A stretch of DNA of 64,000 nt from Lactobacillaceae bacterium AF64-9pH9TA. Lineage in GTDB: Bacteria > Bacillota > Bacilli > Lactobacillales > Lactobacillaceae. Below, in pieces: positions 42,186 to 51,255 of the stretch (the first letter of the stretch is position 1; each line of letters begins with the position of its first letter). Location: assembly GCA_027681045.1 (NCBI GenBank), contig JAQDCK010000006.1, positions 34,303 through 98,302 of the forward strand. Reading direction: 5' to 3'. Under the pieces are notes generated by a model that saw nothing but the letters and a program-made list of their open reading frames with translations, was not told the origin of the DNA and made no database searches. A program made the translations under genes and the position numbers.

Positions 42186-44089
42186 GCAAGCGTCCGCCTG
42201 ACCGCCGCCAGCAAGGCCTGCTGGGAGAGGTCTTTCTTTTTCAAACTGTCTAATACATGCCGGTCAATCGTTCCCTTCGTCAAAAGATGGTGAATGATGA
42301 CCGGCTTTTTCTGTCCCTGCCGGTAAAGGCGGCCATTCATCTGCTGGTACTGCTCCAGGCTCCAGGGCAGGGTAAACCAGATCAGGGTGTGGCCCCCTTC
42401 TTGCAGGTTAAGGCCCGCCCCGGCGCTGGCCGGCTGGACCAGCATGACCGGGATTTTGCCCTTGTTCCAGCGGCGGATCATGCCAGCTGAGCCGTCAAAA
42501 AGCTCAGCCTTGACCCCGTTTTTCTGGTAAAAGGCTAAAAGGCGGGCGGCGTCTGACTTGAAATAATAAGCTACCAGACTGGGCGTGGCCGTGTTACTGG
42601 TTAAGTAGAAGCATCTTTCTAATTTCCCGGCAAAAATCTCCTGGTAATGCACACCATCTTCTTCATAGATGGCTCCACTGGCTAATTGCCGCAAGCGACC
42701 GGCCAAAACTGCCGCGTTATCAGCAGTAATCTCCTGGCCTGGCAAGTCCAGAACCTGCTCTTTTTTCAGCTGCTGGTAGCTCTTTTTGGCCTTTGGCGGC
42801 ATTTCCACCCAATCCAGGCTCTCGGTCAGTTCCGGCAATTTCAGCCGGGTATTTTTCATGGAGATGACAATGTCATCGATGGCCTGGTAGATTTTCTCCT
42901 CACTGCCTGACAAAAGCCGCCACTTAACCGGGTGGTTGTTGACCAGCAGGGTAGGCTCAAAGTACTGCTGCCGGTAGGTCGTGATGCTCCTGCCCAGCCT
43001 TTTTCCTTGGTCCAAAAGATAAATTTGTGACCACAAATCCTGCAGGGAATTAGGTGCCGGAGTCCCGGTCAGTTCAATCAGGCGCTGGATCCGCCCCCGC
43101 ACGCTCTTTAAGGCCTTGAAGCGCTGGGAAGCCGGCGACTTGAAAGACTGGGACTCGTCAATCACCACGTTTTTAAAGAGCCAGGGGCCCAGGTCAACCA
43201 GCTTGCTGACCAGGTCCCGGCTGGCAAAATACAGCTGCCAGTCACCCTTGGCGGCTTTAGCTGCGGCATCTTCATAGAGGGCCTGGCGGCCAGCCGGAGG
43301 CAGCTGGCGGCCTTTTTCGTCGGTCAAAAATGACTGGGTCTTAAAGGGCAAGTTCCACTTATCAATCTCATCTTGCCAGGTTGACTTGGCCACAGTCTTT
43401 GGCGCGATTACCAAAATATGCCCCTTCATCCCCTCTTCCCTTAATTTGGCCAGGGCGGCCAAAGTAGTTAAGGTCTTGCCCAGGCCGATATCCAGGAAAA
43501 TCCCGCAGTAAGGATGGTCCATAATAAAGTTCATGCTGTAGAACTGGTAGTCATGCAGAGGCAAAGTCTGCCCGCCTAATTTGACTTGAGCATCGACCAT
43601 TTGGCCGGCAAAAGACTCGGTCTTTTCTTTTACTTTCTTTGCTTTTTTGGCTACTTTTACTTCTTTAACTTCTTCTGTTTTACCTGTTTTTTCTTCATTT
43701 GGCAATTTAGCAGCCATTATCACCCCGTCCAGCTGCAATTGCCAACTGCCCTTTTTCTCGACCTGGCTGAGGGTCAAGGTCACCACTTGCCCGGCCGGGA
43801 CTTCCTGGCCAAAAATCTGCTTAAGCTTGCCGCCTTCTTCCTTGGCCAGCCAGGGCAGGACCCCTTCGGCCGCCTCAAAAGATGCGATTGCTCCTGGCAC
43901 ACTTGCTTCAAAATGGCCGGATACCGGCTGCCAGTCTTTCAAGGTCACGAAAGCATAGGGCTTCTGGTGAATCGGCAGGCCGGCTAATTCTTCTGCTGCC
44001 TGCACCTGCCGCAATTCTTCGGCTGATACAAAAGAAGTCAAGTGGCTCTTGACCACTTTCCCTTGGACGCGCACATTTTCTCCAGGCAT
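42182..44089 (-). CDS. SNF2-family helicase-like ATPase with N-terminal extension
   Basis: 635 aa. The core resembles phage-type SNF2 translocases: Walker A GIFLDIGLGKTLTTLAAL near residue 197, a DESQ box (VIDESQSFKSPASQRF) near 313 instead of DEAH, TGTPAPNSLQDLWSQ, and the C-lobe WFTLPWSLEQYQQMNGRLYR with arginine finger. Unlike phage versions of about 450 aa, it has a ~170-residue N-terminal region including an OB-like domain and a lysine-rich linker (KKAKKVKEK). GGAGGTGGAG precedes the ATG. It stands alone, with no prophage genes nearby. Role unknown: DNA repair, or a domesticated phage function. Confidence 0.85.
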   Translation of the reverse strand: MPGENVRVQGKVVKSHLTSFVSAEELRQVQAAEELAGLPIHQKPYAFVTLKDWQPVSGHFEASVPGAIASFEAAEGVLPWLAKEEGGKLKQIFGQEVPAGQVVTLTLSQVEKKGSWQLQLDGVIMAAKLPNEEKTGKTEEVKEVKVAKKAKKVKEKTESFAGQMVDAQVKLGGQTLPLHDYQFYSMNFIMDHPYCGIFLDIGLGKTLTTLAALAKLREEGMKGHILVIAPKTVAKSTWQDEIDKWNLPFKTQSFLTDEKGRQLPPAGRQALYEDAAAKAAKGDWQLYFASRDLVSKLVDLGPWLFKNVVIDESQSFKSPASQRFKALKSVRGRIQRLIELTGTPAPNSLQDLWSQIYLLDQGKRLGRSITTYRQQYFEPTLLVNNHPVKWRLLSGSEEKIYQAIDDIVISMKNTRLKLPELTESLDWVEMPPKAKKSYQQLKKEQVLDLPGQEITADNAAVLAGRLRQLASGAIYEEDGVHYQEIFAGKLERCFYLTSNTATPSLVAYYFKSDAARLLAFYQKNGVKAELFDGSAGMIRRWNKGKIPVMLVQPASAGAGLNLQEGGHTLIWFTLPWSLEQYQQMNGRLYRQGQKKPVIIHHLLTKGTIDRHVLDSLKKKDLSQQALLAAVRRTLA

Positions 44090-44136
44090 ACTCCACCTCC
44101 TTAGCTGCTTTTATTTAATTATGCCACAAGGGCATG

Positions 44137-44162
44137 AAAAAAAGGCCTGACGGCCTCTTTCT
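44137..44162 (-). terminator. Terminator of the 5'-nucleotidase gene
   Basis: AAAGAGGCC-GTCA-GGCCTTTTTTT on the minus strand. Confidence 0.8.
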
Positions 44163-44175
44163 TCGTTATTCGTTA

Positions 44176-45741
44176 CTAATAGAAGCGGTAGTACTTCTTC
44201 GTGTCGACTTTGACCTCCCCTTGAGTCAGGTATTCGCTGAACATCTGGACATAGTCCTTGTCCAAGGAGAATTCGATCTTGTCCAAGCTGTATTCAGGAT
44301 AGAAACCGCCCCCGTTGGCCCGGTAGTTGTTGACGGCCAGGTGGTAGACCTGGTCATCTTGAATGTCCTGGCCCTTGAACTTCAGCTTGGTCAAGCGCTG
44401 GCCCACCGGCTTGGAGAGGTCAGCCTCGTATTCCAGTGGATAGAAGACGTCAAAGTGGTAGAGTTCCGGCTTTGGCTTCAAATAGCGGTCAATAAAGTGG
44501 ATCTTGCCGTTTTCGTCTTTTTCCAAAAAGCTGGCCGTGTGCTCTACGATGTGGCGGAGCTGCTTACCGGTCAATTTGACGCTGACCAATTGGTTGGCAT
44601 ATGGGTAGTTCAAAAGAATATCCCGCATGGTCACCGTCTTACCAAAGCCCTTGGCCACGTCATTCATCACGGCCGTAGCTGAAAGGTCGGCGTGGGTGAA
44701 GTAGAGCTGCATCTGCTGGAGCAGGTTGATGAAAGGCGCCCCTTCAATCCGCCCCTTGTTGGCATCTTCAATCGGGGCTGCCTGGTCCAGATGGGCAATT
44801 GGCTGGTCAAGCCATTTCTGGGTGGCTTTATCTAGCGGCTTAACGATTTCTTCAACTTCCGGGTCTGAATCAAAGTCCTTGGTATCGATCAATTCACTGG
44901 TCGCTTCTTTGACCTTGTAGCCTGCTTCCGTCTTTTCCAGGTCCAAAACGACTTCAGCGATCGCTTCGCCCCGGTAGCCTGGCTGCACGCAGGGCTTGCC
45001 GGACGGGCTGATCATGTTCAGTCTCCGGTGCTGGTGACCCGTCAGCATGACATCCACTTCCGGGATCTCAGTCAAAATCCGGTAGCCTTCGTTTTCCCCG
45101 TTGTGCGGTTCAGTCGCTTCCCCGCTGGCAATGTCGCTTTCAAAGCCGCCATGGTAAAGAACGGCCAGGACATCGACTTGCGGCTTGATGATCTTGGCAA
45201 AATGGGCAATCTGCTCGTAAGCTGACTTAAAGGCCAGGCCCTTGATTCGGTCAGCTGCTTCCCAGTGGGGGATGTACTGGGTGGTAATCCCCAAAACGCC
45301 AACCTTGACCCCGCTTCTTTCCAGAATCACGTAGTCCCGGCCCAGAGTCGGCACCTGGGTTTCCGCGTCCAAAATATTGCAGTTAACGAATGGAGCCTTG
45401 TTGTTGTCCACATAGTAGGCCATGTATTCCTGGCCAAAGTTGAAGTCATGGTTGCCCAGGCAGCGGACGTCGTAGCCGACCGCGTTGTAAGCAGCAGTAA
45501 AGCGGGCCAGGTTATCCAGATTCTTGCTGCCATGGGTGTAAGCAGCTAAAGGTGACCCCTGCAGGCAGTCGCCGGCATCAGTCACGATGACGTGGTCTGC
45601 CCCCCACTTGGCCTTCTCCGCCTTGATAGCGCTGGCTACCCGGCTAAGGCCGTAAGGGGCGTCGTAGTCGCCCGTGCTCTGGTAGTCAGTTGGCAGCAAG
45701 TAGCCGTGGGTGTCGCTTGAATGTAAAAAAACCAGTTTCAT
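44176..45741 (-). CDS. UshA-family metallophosphoesterase/5'-nucleotidase
   Basis: 521 aa. N-terminal calcineurin-like domain with SSDTHGYLLP (two metal ligands), DAGDCLQGSPLAAY, CLGNHDFNFG and GHQHRRLN, then a 5'-nucleotidase C-terminal substrate domain (YANQLVSVKLTGKQLRHIVE, AVNNYRANGGGFYP). Usually such enzymes are secreted or wall-anchored; here there is no signal peptide, lipobox or LPxTG, so it should be cytoplasmic, acting on nucleotides or cyclic nucleotides. Monocistronic. Confidence 0.9.
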   Translation of the reverse strand: MKLVFLHSSDTHGYLLPTDYQSTGDYDAPYGLSRVASAIKAEKAKWGADHVIVTDAGDCLQGSPLAAYTHGSKNLDNLARFTAAYNAVGYDVRCLGNHDFNFGQEYMAYYVDNNKAPFVNCNILDAETQVPTLGRDYVILERSGVKVGVLGITTQYIPHWEAADRIKGLAFKSAYEQIAHFAKIIKPQVDVLAVLYHGGFESDIASGEATEPHNGENEGYRILTEIPEVDVMLTGHQHRRLNMISPSGKPCVQPGYRGEAIAEVVLDLEKTEAGYKVKEATSELIDTKDFDSDPEVEEIVKPLDKATQKWLDQPIAHLDQAAPIEDANKGRIEGAPFINLLQQMQLYFTHADLSATAVMNDVAKGFGKTVTMRDILLNYPYANQLVSVKLTGKQLRHIVEHTASFLEKDENGKIHFIDRYLKPKPELYHFDVFYPLEYEADLSKPVGQRLTKLKFKGQDIQDDQVYHLAVNNYRANGGGFYPEYSLDKIEFSLDKDYVQMFSEYLTQGEVKVDTKKYYRFY

Positions 45742-45773
45742 TCTTCGAATTCCTCGATCCTAATTTTTGGCAT

Positions 45774-45807
45774 AAAAAAAGACACCAGAAAAAACAGGTG
45801 CCTTTTA
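45774..45807 (-). terminator. Terminator of rpmF
   Basis: GGCACCTG / CTGGTGTC-type hairpin around a T-rich loop, with a T run on the minus strand. Confidence 0.7.
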
Positions 45808-45809
45808 CA

Positions 45810-46001
45810 TTAGTCGTTATCGCTAGCGCTGTTTTCGCTGACTACTTGACGACCCTTGTAGTAACCCTTAGGGGAAACACGGTGGCTCAAACGGTATTCA
45901 CCAGTAGTTGCGTCGTAGTGCATTGCTGGCACGCTGAGCTTCAAGTGAGCGCGACGTGAACGTTTCTTTTGCTTAGAAGTATGTCTTGCAGGAACTGCCA
46001 T
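45810..46001 (-). CDS. rpmF: Ribosomal protein L32 (cysteine-free form)
   Basis: 63 aa, opening [17 protein letters not shown] then [20 protein letters not shown]. The two CxxC zinc knuckles of the Bacillus-type L32 are absent: the region reads [20 protein letters not shown]. This is the zinc-independent form. AAAGGAG precedes the ATG. Confidence 0.96.
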   Translation of the reverse strand: MAVPARHTSKQKKRSRRAHLKLSVPAMHYDATTGEYRLSHRVSPKGYYKGRQVVSENSASDND

Positions 46002-46111
46002 TTATAACTGATCTCCTTTATTGTAGTATCACAGTATCAGGTCGGTGACCTAAATACTCAAGTAATTAAATAATACTATTGCCTGGCAAATAAATCAAGA
46101 AAAACCTTACT

Positions 46112-46915
46112 TTATTTGCGGGAGGCAAATTCAAGTGACAATTTGTCCCCAATCACCGGGAACAAGTTGTAAAGTTTGGCCAAAGTCGCCAGGCTAACCG
46201 GTAGGTTGAGCTCACGCTTGTTTGAACCGAAGTAGTGGACTACTTCCCAGGCAACGTCGTCCGGGTCAAGCATGAAGGCCTGGACATTCTTGACGTACTT
46301 GCCGCTTGCGTCGGCAATGTTGAAGAAGTTGGTGTAAACCGGGCCTGGGTTGACGGTCATGACCTTGACGCCGAAAGGCTTAAGTTCAAGGCGCAGAACG
46401 TTGGAGAACTGGATTACGGCTGCCTTGGCGGCGCTGTAAGCCGCTGACTTGGTCGTCGGCATCTTGCCGGCCATGGAGCCAAAGTTGATGATCTGCCCGC
46501 TGCCCTGCTCCAGCATCAAGCGGCCGAAAAGCCGGGTCATGTACATCAAGCCCAAGACGTCAACCTGGAACATTTCCGTGGCGTCTTGCATGTCAGCTTC
46601 CATGAATTCCTCAAACTTGCCGAAACCAGCCGCGTTGACCAGGTAGTCGATGTGCTTGACCTTTTCCTTAACTTGGTCAAAAGCCGCTTCGATGTCGCTG
46701 GCCAGGCCCAGATCAGCCTTGACGGCGAAAGCTGCCGAAGCAGACAATTCCCGGGCTTCAGCAGCGATTTCCTCCAGCTTGTCCAGGCGGCGGGCCAGCA
46801 AAACAACCGTGGCCCCACGGCTGGCGCTTTCCAGGGCAATTGACCGGCCGATCCCGCTGCTGGCCCCGCTAATAACTACAACTTTATTGCGTAATGAATC
46901 ACTCATCTTTAACAC
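46112..46915 (-). CDS. Short-chain dehydrogenase/reductase
   Basis: Around 264-267 aa, classical SDR: cofactor motif VVISGASSGIGRSIAL, NAAGFGK, catalytic serine in INFGSMAGK and YSAAKAA. The Arg in LLARRLDK after the second strand suggests NADPH. Substrate not predictable. The start may be GTG 46915, five bases after AAAGG inside the rnz end, or ATG 46906. Coupled to rnz, an arrangement common in lactobacilli. Confidence 0.9.
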   Translation of the reverse strand: MLKMSDSLRNKVVVISGASSGIGRSIALESASRGATVVLLARRLDKLEEIAAEARELSASAAFAVKADLGLASDIEAAFDQVKEKVKHIDYLVNAAGFGKFEEFMEADMQDATEMFQVDVLGLMYMTRLFGRLMLEQGSGQIINFGSMAGKMPTTKSAAYSAAKAAVIQFSNVLRLELKPFGVKVMTVNPGPVYTNFFNIADASGKYVKNVQAFMLDPDDVAWEVVHYFGSNKRELNLPVSLATLAKLYNLFPVIGDKLSLEFASRK

Positions 46916-46916
46916 G

Positions 46917-47846
46917 TTAACCTTTCATTGGAACTATGAAGCTGTCCAGGTCCCTGGCCAGGGTCGTGGCCGGGAAAATCTCCCGGGCCTGCTTGACCAT
47001 CTGACTAGCCAGAGGGCCCACGTAGCGGGCCGAAACATGAGTCAGGTATAAATGCCCAACCTGGCAGGCGGCGGCCGTCTCAGCGGCTTGTGTGCACGTT
47101 GAGTGGTAATAATCCCTGGCCAGCTTGCCTTCACTGGCGTCAAAAGTCGCTTCATGGACCAAGACGTCAGCATGGTCAGCCAGACGGCGGATTGAAGCAG
47201 TAGACCGAGTGTCATAGATCACGGTTACTACCCGCCCCTTCTTAGCCGGACCCAGGAAGTCCTTGCCGTTTAAAACTGTGCCGTCAGCCAGCTCAACCTG
47301 CTCGCCCCTCTTTAGTTTACCAAGGAGCGGTCCGTTTGGCACTTTAAATTCTGCCAATTTATCCATTAACAGCTCACCGGCTTTGTCAGCCTCGACTACC
47401 CGGAAGCCCCAGCTGTCGATCCGGTGGTCCAGTTTTTCAGTATAGACTTCAAACCCCCGCTCGCTGACGATCTTGCCTGCTTCTTCCAGGGTAACGAATT
47501 TGATTGGATAAGAAATCTTAGTTTTTGAAATCCTGAGAGATGTCTTGACGAACTGCTCAATCCCTGCTGGCCCGTAAATAGTCAAAGGGCCCACGTCACC
47601 TTGAAAGGACCTGGTTGACAAGAGGCCCGGCAGACCGAAAATGTGGTCGCCGTGATTGTGCGAGATAAAAATCTTTGTGATTTTGCGCAAGCGGATATTG
47701 GTGCGCAGAATCTGGTGCTGGGTTGCTTCCCCGCAGTCAAAGAGCCAAATCTCGTTCAGCTCATCCAGTAGTTTTAAAGCCAGGCTCGAGACGTTCCGCA
47801 ACTTTGACGGCTGACCCGAGCAGGTGCCAAGAAATTCCAGTTCCAT
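46917..47846 (-). CDS. rnz: Ribonuclease Z
   Basis: Endonuclease maturing tRNA 3' ends; important where CCA is not encoded, as in the tRNA-Ser here. 309 aa metallo-beta-lactamase fold with FISHNHGDHIFGLPGLLSTR, VHEATFD, and the HVSARY histidine near the C-terminus. Full length for the long bacterial form. GGGAG precedes the ATG. Confidence 0.96.
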   Translation of the reverse strand: MELEFLGTCSGQPSKLRNVSSLALKLLDELNEIWLFDCGEATQHQILRTNIRLRKITKIFISHNHGDHIFGLPGLLSTRSFQGDVGPLTIYGPAGIEQFVKTSLRISKTKISYPIKFVTLEEAGKIVSERGFEVYTEKLDHRIDSWGFRVVEADKAGELLMDKLAEFKVPNGPLLGKLKRGEQVELADGTVLNGKDFLGPAKKGRVVTVIYDTRSTASIRRLADHADVLVHEATFDASEGKLARDYYHSTCTQAAETAAACQVGHLYLTHVSARYVGPLASQMVKQAREIFPATTLARDLDSFIVPMKG

Positions 47847-47883
47847 TTAACTCCCATTCTTTTTCCAAACAAATATAAAAAGG

Positions 47884-49812
47884 CTAATTCGATCCGCTGG
47901 CGCGGACCATTTCTTTGACGATATAAGTGCTGTAGTAATTTTGCCCCACATTATTCGGGTGGGTCTTGTCATCGTAAAACCAGCTAGACTGGCCGTGGGC
48001 GTAGCCATACCAGTTAATGACGGTCAGGTTCTTGTACTTCTTGGTCAAGGCCTGTAGCTGCTGGTTGACTTGGTTCTGCCAGGACCGAGTTGGCACGACG
48101 ACATTGATCCAGAAAAGCTGACGCTTAGTCCCGACAATCTGCATGATTTGCTTGACTTCGTCATCAGTAAAAGGCCCGTTGGTCCCCAGGCCAATCAAGA
48201 CATTCTCCTGCAGCTCACCTTTTTGAGCATAAGACTGAAGCAGCTGGGGGGCCACGTCGGCCTGCCGGGAAACCGTGGCGTCGATTACGGCGTGCGGCAA
48301 AAGCTGGTGCAAGATGTCACTTGAAGACGCCATGACCGAGTCGCCAATGGCTGTCACCTGCAGCTTTTGGGCGGCTTGCAAGTCAGCCTGGCTGATTCCG
48401 TACTTCTCAAATTCCTGGTTGACCTTTTTCCCGCTAATCTTATCTTCGGCCTTAGCCTTGGAAGTCTGCTTGCTCTTCTTGCTGGACGACTTCTTGGCCG
48501 CTTTCTGCGAGCTCTTGATTGATTCCAGGGCCTTCTTGTTCATCTCAGCCTGCTGCTTGGAGTTATCATTGATCTTCTTGATCAAAGCCCCGTCCTTGTT
48601 GTCAGCCTTAGCCAGCGGGGAGAAGATAATCCCGCCGCTGCCGATCAAAAAGACCAGGAAGAAGGCAGCCGTCTTCAGCCAGCTCTCGGACAGCTTGACT
48701 GGCCAGTGGAAGAGCTTGGCCAAGTTGTAGCGGATACTCTCACTGGTGTAGCGTCTTTTTTCAAAAAGCCGGTAAGTCAGTTCGCTGATCAAGAGGATCA
48801 AGACAATCTCAATTACCCGGTAAAGAATCACATGGTCAGCCAGGTCGCTGACCCGGCTTTCAAAAAAGATCATGACCGGGAACTGGTAGAGGTAGATTTC
48901 ATAGCTTCTTGACCCCAGCCAGTTAAAGACCGGGTTGGTCATCAGCCGGTTCCAGATCCCGACCGGTGCCGCGATTACGGCGGCAAAAACCGTCACGAAG
49001 AAGCTGAAAATGAACATCCCCCCATAATATGGGAAAGCCGTCTGGGCGTTCATCAAAGGCGAGAACATGAGCAAAAGCATCCCAAACAAGGTTGCCAGCC
49101 CCGTCCAGTTGAGGATCACCCCGTCTTTTTGGGTGAAGCGGTTGTCCAGTTCTTCCACAGGCCAGAGAACTGCCATAGCGCCGCCCAGGCCCAAGGAGAA
49201 GAAGCGGGTATCGGTTCCGTAGTAGATCCGGCTGGTATCCTGGCCCGGCCGGAAAAGAAGGGCCATTTCCAAGGCTGACAAGACCGACAGGCCAACCAAA
49301 ATCCAGAAAATGTTCCGCCGCTTTTTGGCGAATTTGACCAAGAGGGCCATTACTAGCGGCCAGAGCAGGTAGAACTGCCAGTCGATCGCCATCGTCCACA
49401 AGTGGGTAAAAGGCGATTCATTATTGGCAAAACGTTCAAAGTAACTCTGCCCGTTAAAAATCTGCCACCAGTTGTATACCCCCAGCAGGTTGCTAGCGAC
49501 GATCTGGTAGAGCTTATTCAAGATGTTGCGCTGAAAGAGCACGATATAAGCGCTAGTCAGCCAGAGCATGGCAATCAGCGGCGGATAAAGGCGCTTGAAG
49601 CGGCGCTGGTAAAAGGACCTAATGTCAAAATAGCCATGATTGCGGTAAGCAGCCATAATCTGGTCGGTTACCAGATAGCCGGTCAAAACCAGAAAGATCG
49701 GCACGCCCAGATAGCCGCCACCAAAGTGGTCCGGATCCAGGTGATATAAAATTACCCCGATTACGGCCAGGGCCCGCAAACCGGTATAACCAGTAATGTA
49801 TCGTTTCTTCAT
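47884..49812 (-). CDS. oatA: OatA-like membrane acyltransferase with SGNH domain
   Basis: 642 aa: an N-terminal acyltransferase-3 domain with about eleven helices (opening TGYTGLRALAVIGVILYHL), a Lys/Ser-rich linker, and an extracellular SGNH hydrolase domain with AIGDSVM, IGLGTNGPF and the catalytic DDKTHPNNVG. Such proteins O-acetylate peptidoglycan muramic acid outside the cell and give lysozyme resistance (OatA) or acetylate other wall polymers; the exact acceptor cannot be told from sequence. The ribosome site is weak. Confidence 0.87.
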   Translation of the reverse strand: MKKRYITGYTGLRALAVIGVILYHLDPDHFGGGYLGVPIFLVLTGYLVTDQIMAAYRNHGYFDIRSFYQRRFKRLYPPLIAMLWLTSAYIVLFQRNILNKLYQIVASNLLGVYNWWQIFNGQSYFERFANNESPFTHLWTMAIDWQFYLLWPLVMALLVKFAKKRRNIFWILVGLSVLSALEMALLFRPGQDTSRIYYGTDTRFFSLGLGGAMAVLWPVEELDNRFTQKDGVILNWTGLATLFGMLLLMFSPLMNAQTAFPYYGGMFIFSFFVTVFAAVIAAPVGIWNRLMTNPVFNWLGSRSYEIYLYQFPVMIFFESRVSDLADHVILYRVIEIVLILLISELTYRLFEKRRYTSESIRYNLAKLFHWPVKLSESWLKTAAFFLVFLIGSGGIIFSPLAKADNKDGALIKKINDNSKQQAEMNKKALESIKSSQKAAKKSSSKKSKQTSKAKAEDKISGKKVNQEFEKYGISQADLQAAQKLQVTAIGDSVMASSSDILHQLLPHAVIDATVSRQADVAPQLLQSYAQKGELQENVLIGLGTNGPFTDDEVKQIMQIVGTKRQLFWINVVVPTRSWQNQVNQQLQALTKKYKNLTVINWYGYAHGQSSWFYDDKTHPNNVGQNYYSTYIVKEMVRASGSN

Positions 49813-49864
49813 TTTTTAATTCTCTAACTTTCGTTTCTCTATTCTATTTTCTGCAATCTATCCC

Positions 49865-51187
49865 TTATTGCACGAATTCAAAGCTGAAGTCGCCAATGTA
49901 AACGTCGTCTCCATCGACAGCGCCTTGCGCCCGCAGTTCATCATCGACACCCATCTTCTTCAAGCGGCGGGCCAGGCGCATGATCCCGTCCTGGTGGTCC
50001 AGGTTGGTCATGGCTACCAAGCGTTCAAGCTGCTCACCGTGAATTTCAAATTCGTGGTCAGCCAGCTTTTCAACCGTGAATTCCATCTTTTCAGGTCGGT
50101 GGTACTTGTAGGTCTTAGTCTTGACCTCTTCCTTGGTCTTAACAGCAGCTTCAGCCTCTTGGGCTTCAACCTCGCTGACCAGGTCAGCCGCCCGGCTCAT
50201 CAAGCGATCAACTCCCTGGTGGGTAACGCTGGAGAGTTCGTAAACTTCCTGGTCAACCCCATGAGCGGCCAGGTCCTTTTTGAACTGGGCCAGTTTCTCA
50301 TCAGCACCTGGAATATCCATCTGGCTGGCCACGATGATTTCCCGCTTGCTGGAAAGGTCATCTTCCGTGTATGAAGCCAGTTCGTGCAAGATGGTTTCAT
50401 AGTCTTCGTAGGCATCCCGGCCGTTGTTCGGGTCCATGGACACCATGTGGAGGATAACCTTGGTTCTTTCCACGTGACGCAGGAACTGGATTCCCAGCCC
50501 TACCCCCTGGCTGGCCCCCTTAATCAGGCCCGGCAGGTCGGCCATGGAGAAGTCCCGGCCGTCTGGCAGAAGGACCATGCCCAGGTTTGGCTTCAAGGTC
50601 GTAAACTGGTAAGCAGCGATCTTTGGCTTGGCGCTGGTAACGACTGACAAAAGGGTTGACTTGCCGACAGACGGGAAGCCAACCAGACCGACGTCAGCCA
50701 GGACCTTCAATTCCAAACGCAGGGTCCGGAATTCACCTGGTTCCCCGTTTTCAGCGATTTCCGGCGCCGTGTTGACGCTGGTGGCAAAGTGGATGTTGCC
50801 CCGGCCGCCCCGGCCGCCTTTAGCCACGACCAGTTCCTGGCCGTTTTCAACCAAGTCACCGATTTCTTCACCGGTGAAAAAGTCGTAGACGGTCGTACCG
50901 ACTGGCACCTTCAGGTACAGGTCCTTGGCTGCCTTGCCGTATTGGGCCTTGATGCGGCCATTTTCGCCAGGCTCAGCCTTGAACTTGCGCCGGTAGCGGA
51001 AGTCCATCAAGGTTCTGAGACCGTTGTCGGCCACAAAGATAATGGAGCCGCCCCGGCCGCCGTCACCGCCAGCTGGTCCCCCGTTGGGCATGAATTTTTC
51101 ATGGCGGAAGGCCACCATGCCGTCCCCGCCCTTTCCGGCTTGGACTTCAATTTTAGTTTGATCAACAAATGTTGAAGGAGTTGGCAT
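49865..51187 (-). CDS. obg: GTPase Obg (CgtA)
   Basis: Ribosome-associated GTPase in 50S maturation and stress response. 440 aa: glycine-rich Obg domain ([16 protein letters not shown]), G domain with [22 protein letters not shown] and SQMDIPGAD, and the C-terminal OCT domain ([15 protein letters not shown]). The OCT domain marks the Gram-positive form. Confidence 0.96.
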   Translation of the reverse strand: MPTPSTFVDQTKIEVQAGKGGDGMVAFRHEKFMPNGGPAGGDGGRGGSIIFVADNGLRTLMDFRYRRKFKAEPGENGRIKAQYGKAAKDLYLKVPVGTTVYDFFTGEEIGDLVENGQELVVAKGGRGGRGNIHFATSVNTAPEIAENGEPGEFRTLRLELKVLADVGLVGFPSVGKSTLLSVVTSAKPKIAAYQFTTLKPNLGMVLLPDGRDFSMADLPGLIKGASQGVGLGIQFLRHVERTKVILHMVSMDPNNGRDAYEDYETILHELASYTEDDLSSKREIIVASQMDIPGADEKLAQFKKDLAAHGVDQEVYELSSVTHQGVDRLMSRAADLVSEVEAQEAEAAVKTKEEVKTKTYKYHRPEKMEFTVEKLADHEFEIHGEQLERLVAMTNLDHQDGIMRLARRLKKMGVDDELRAQGAVDGDDVYIGDFSFEFVQ

Positions 51188-51255
51188 TCTTGTTTTTACC
51201 TTTTCTTTCTTTCGTTAATTGTTACCATTTAATCATAAGCTATTTTGCCCAATAG

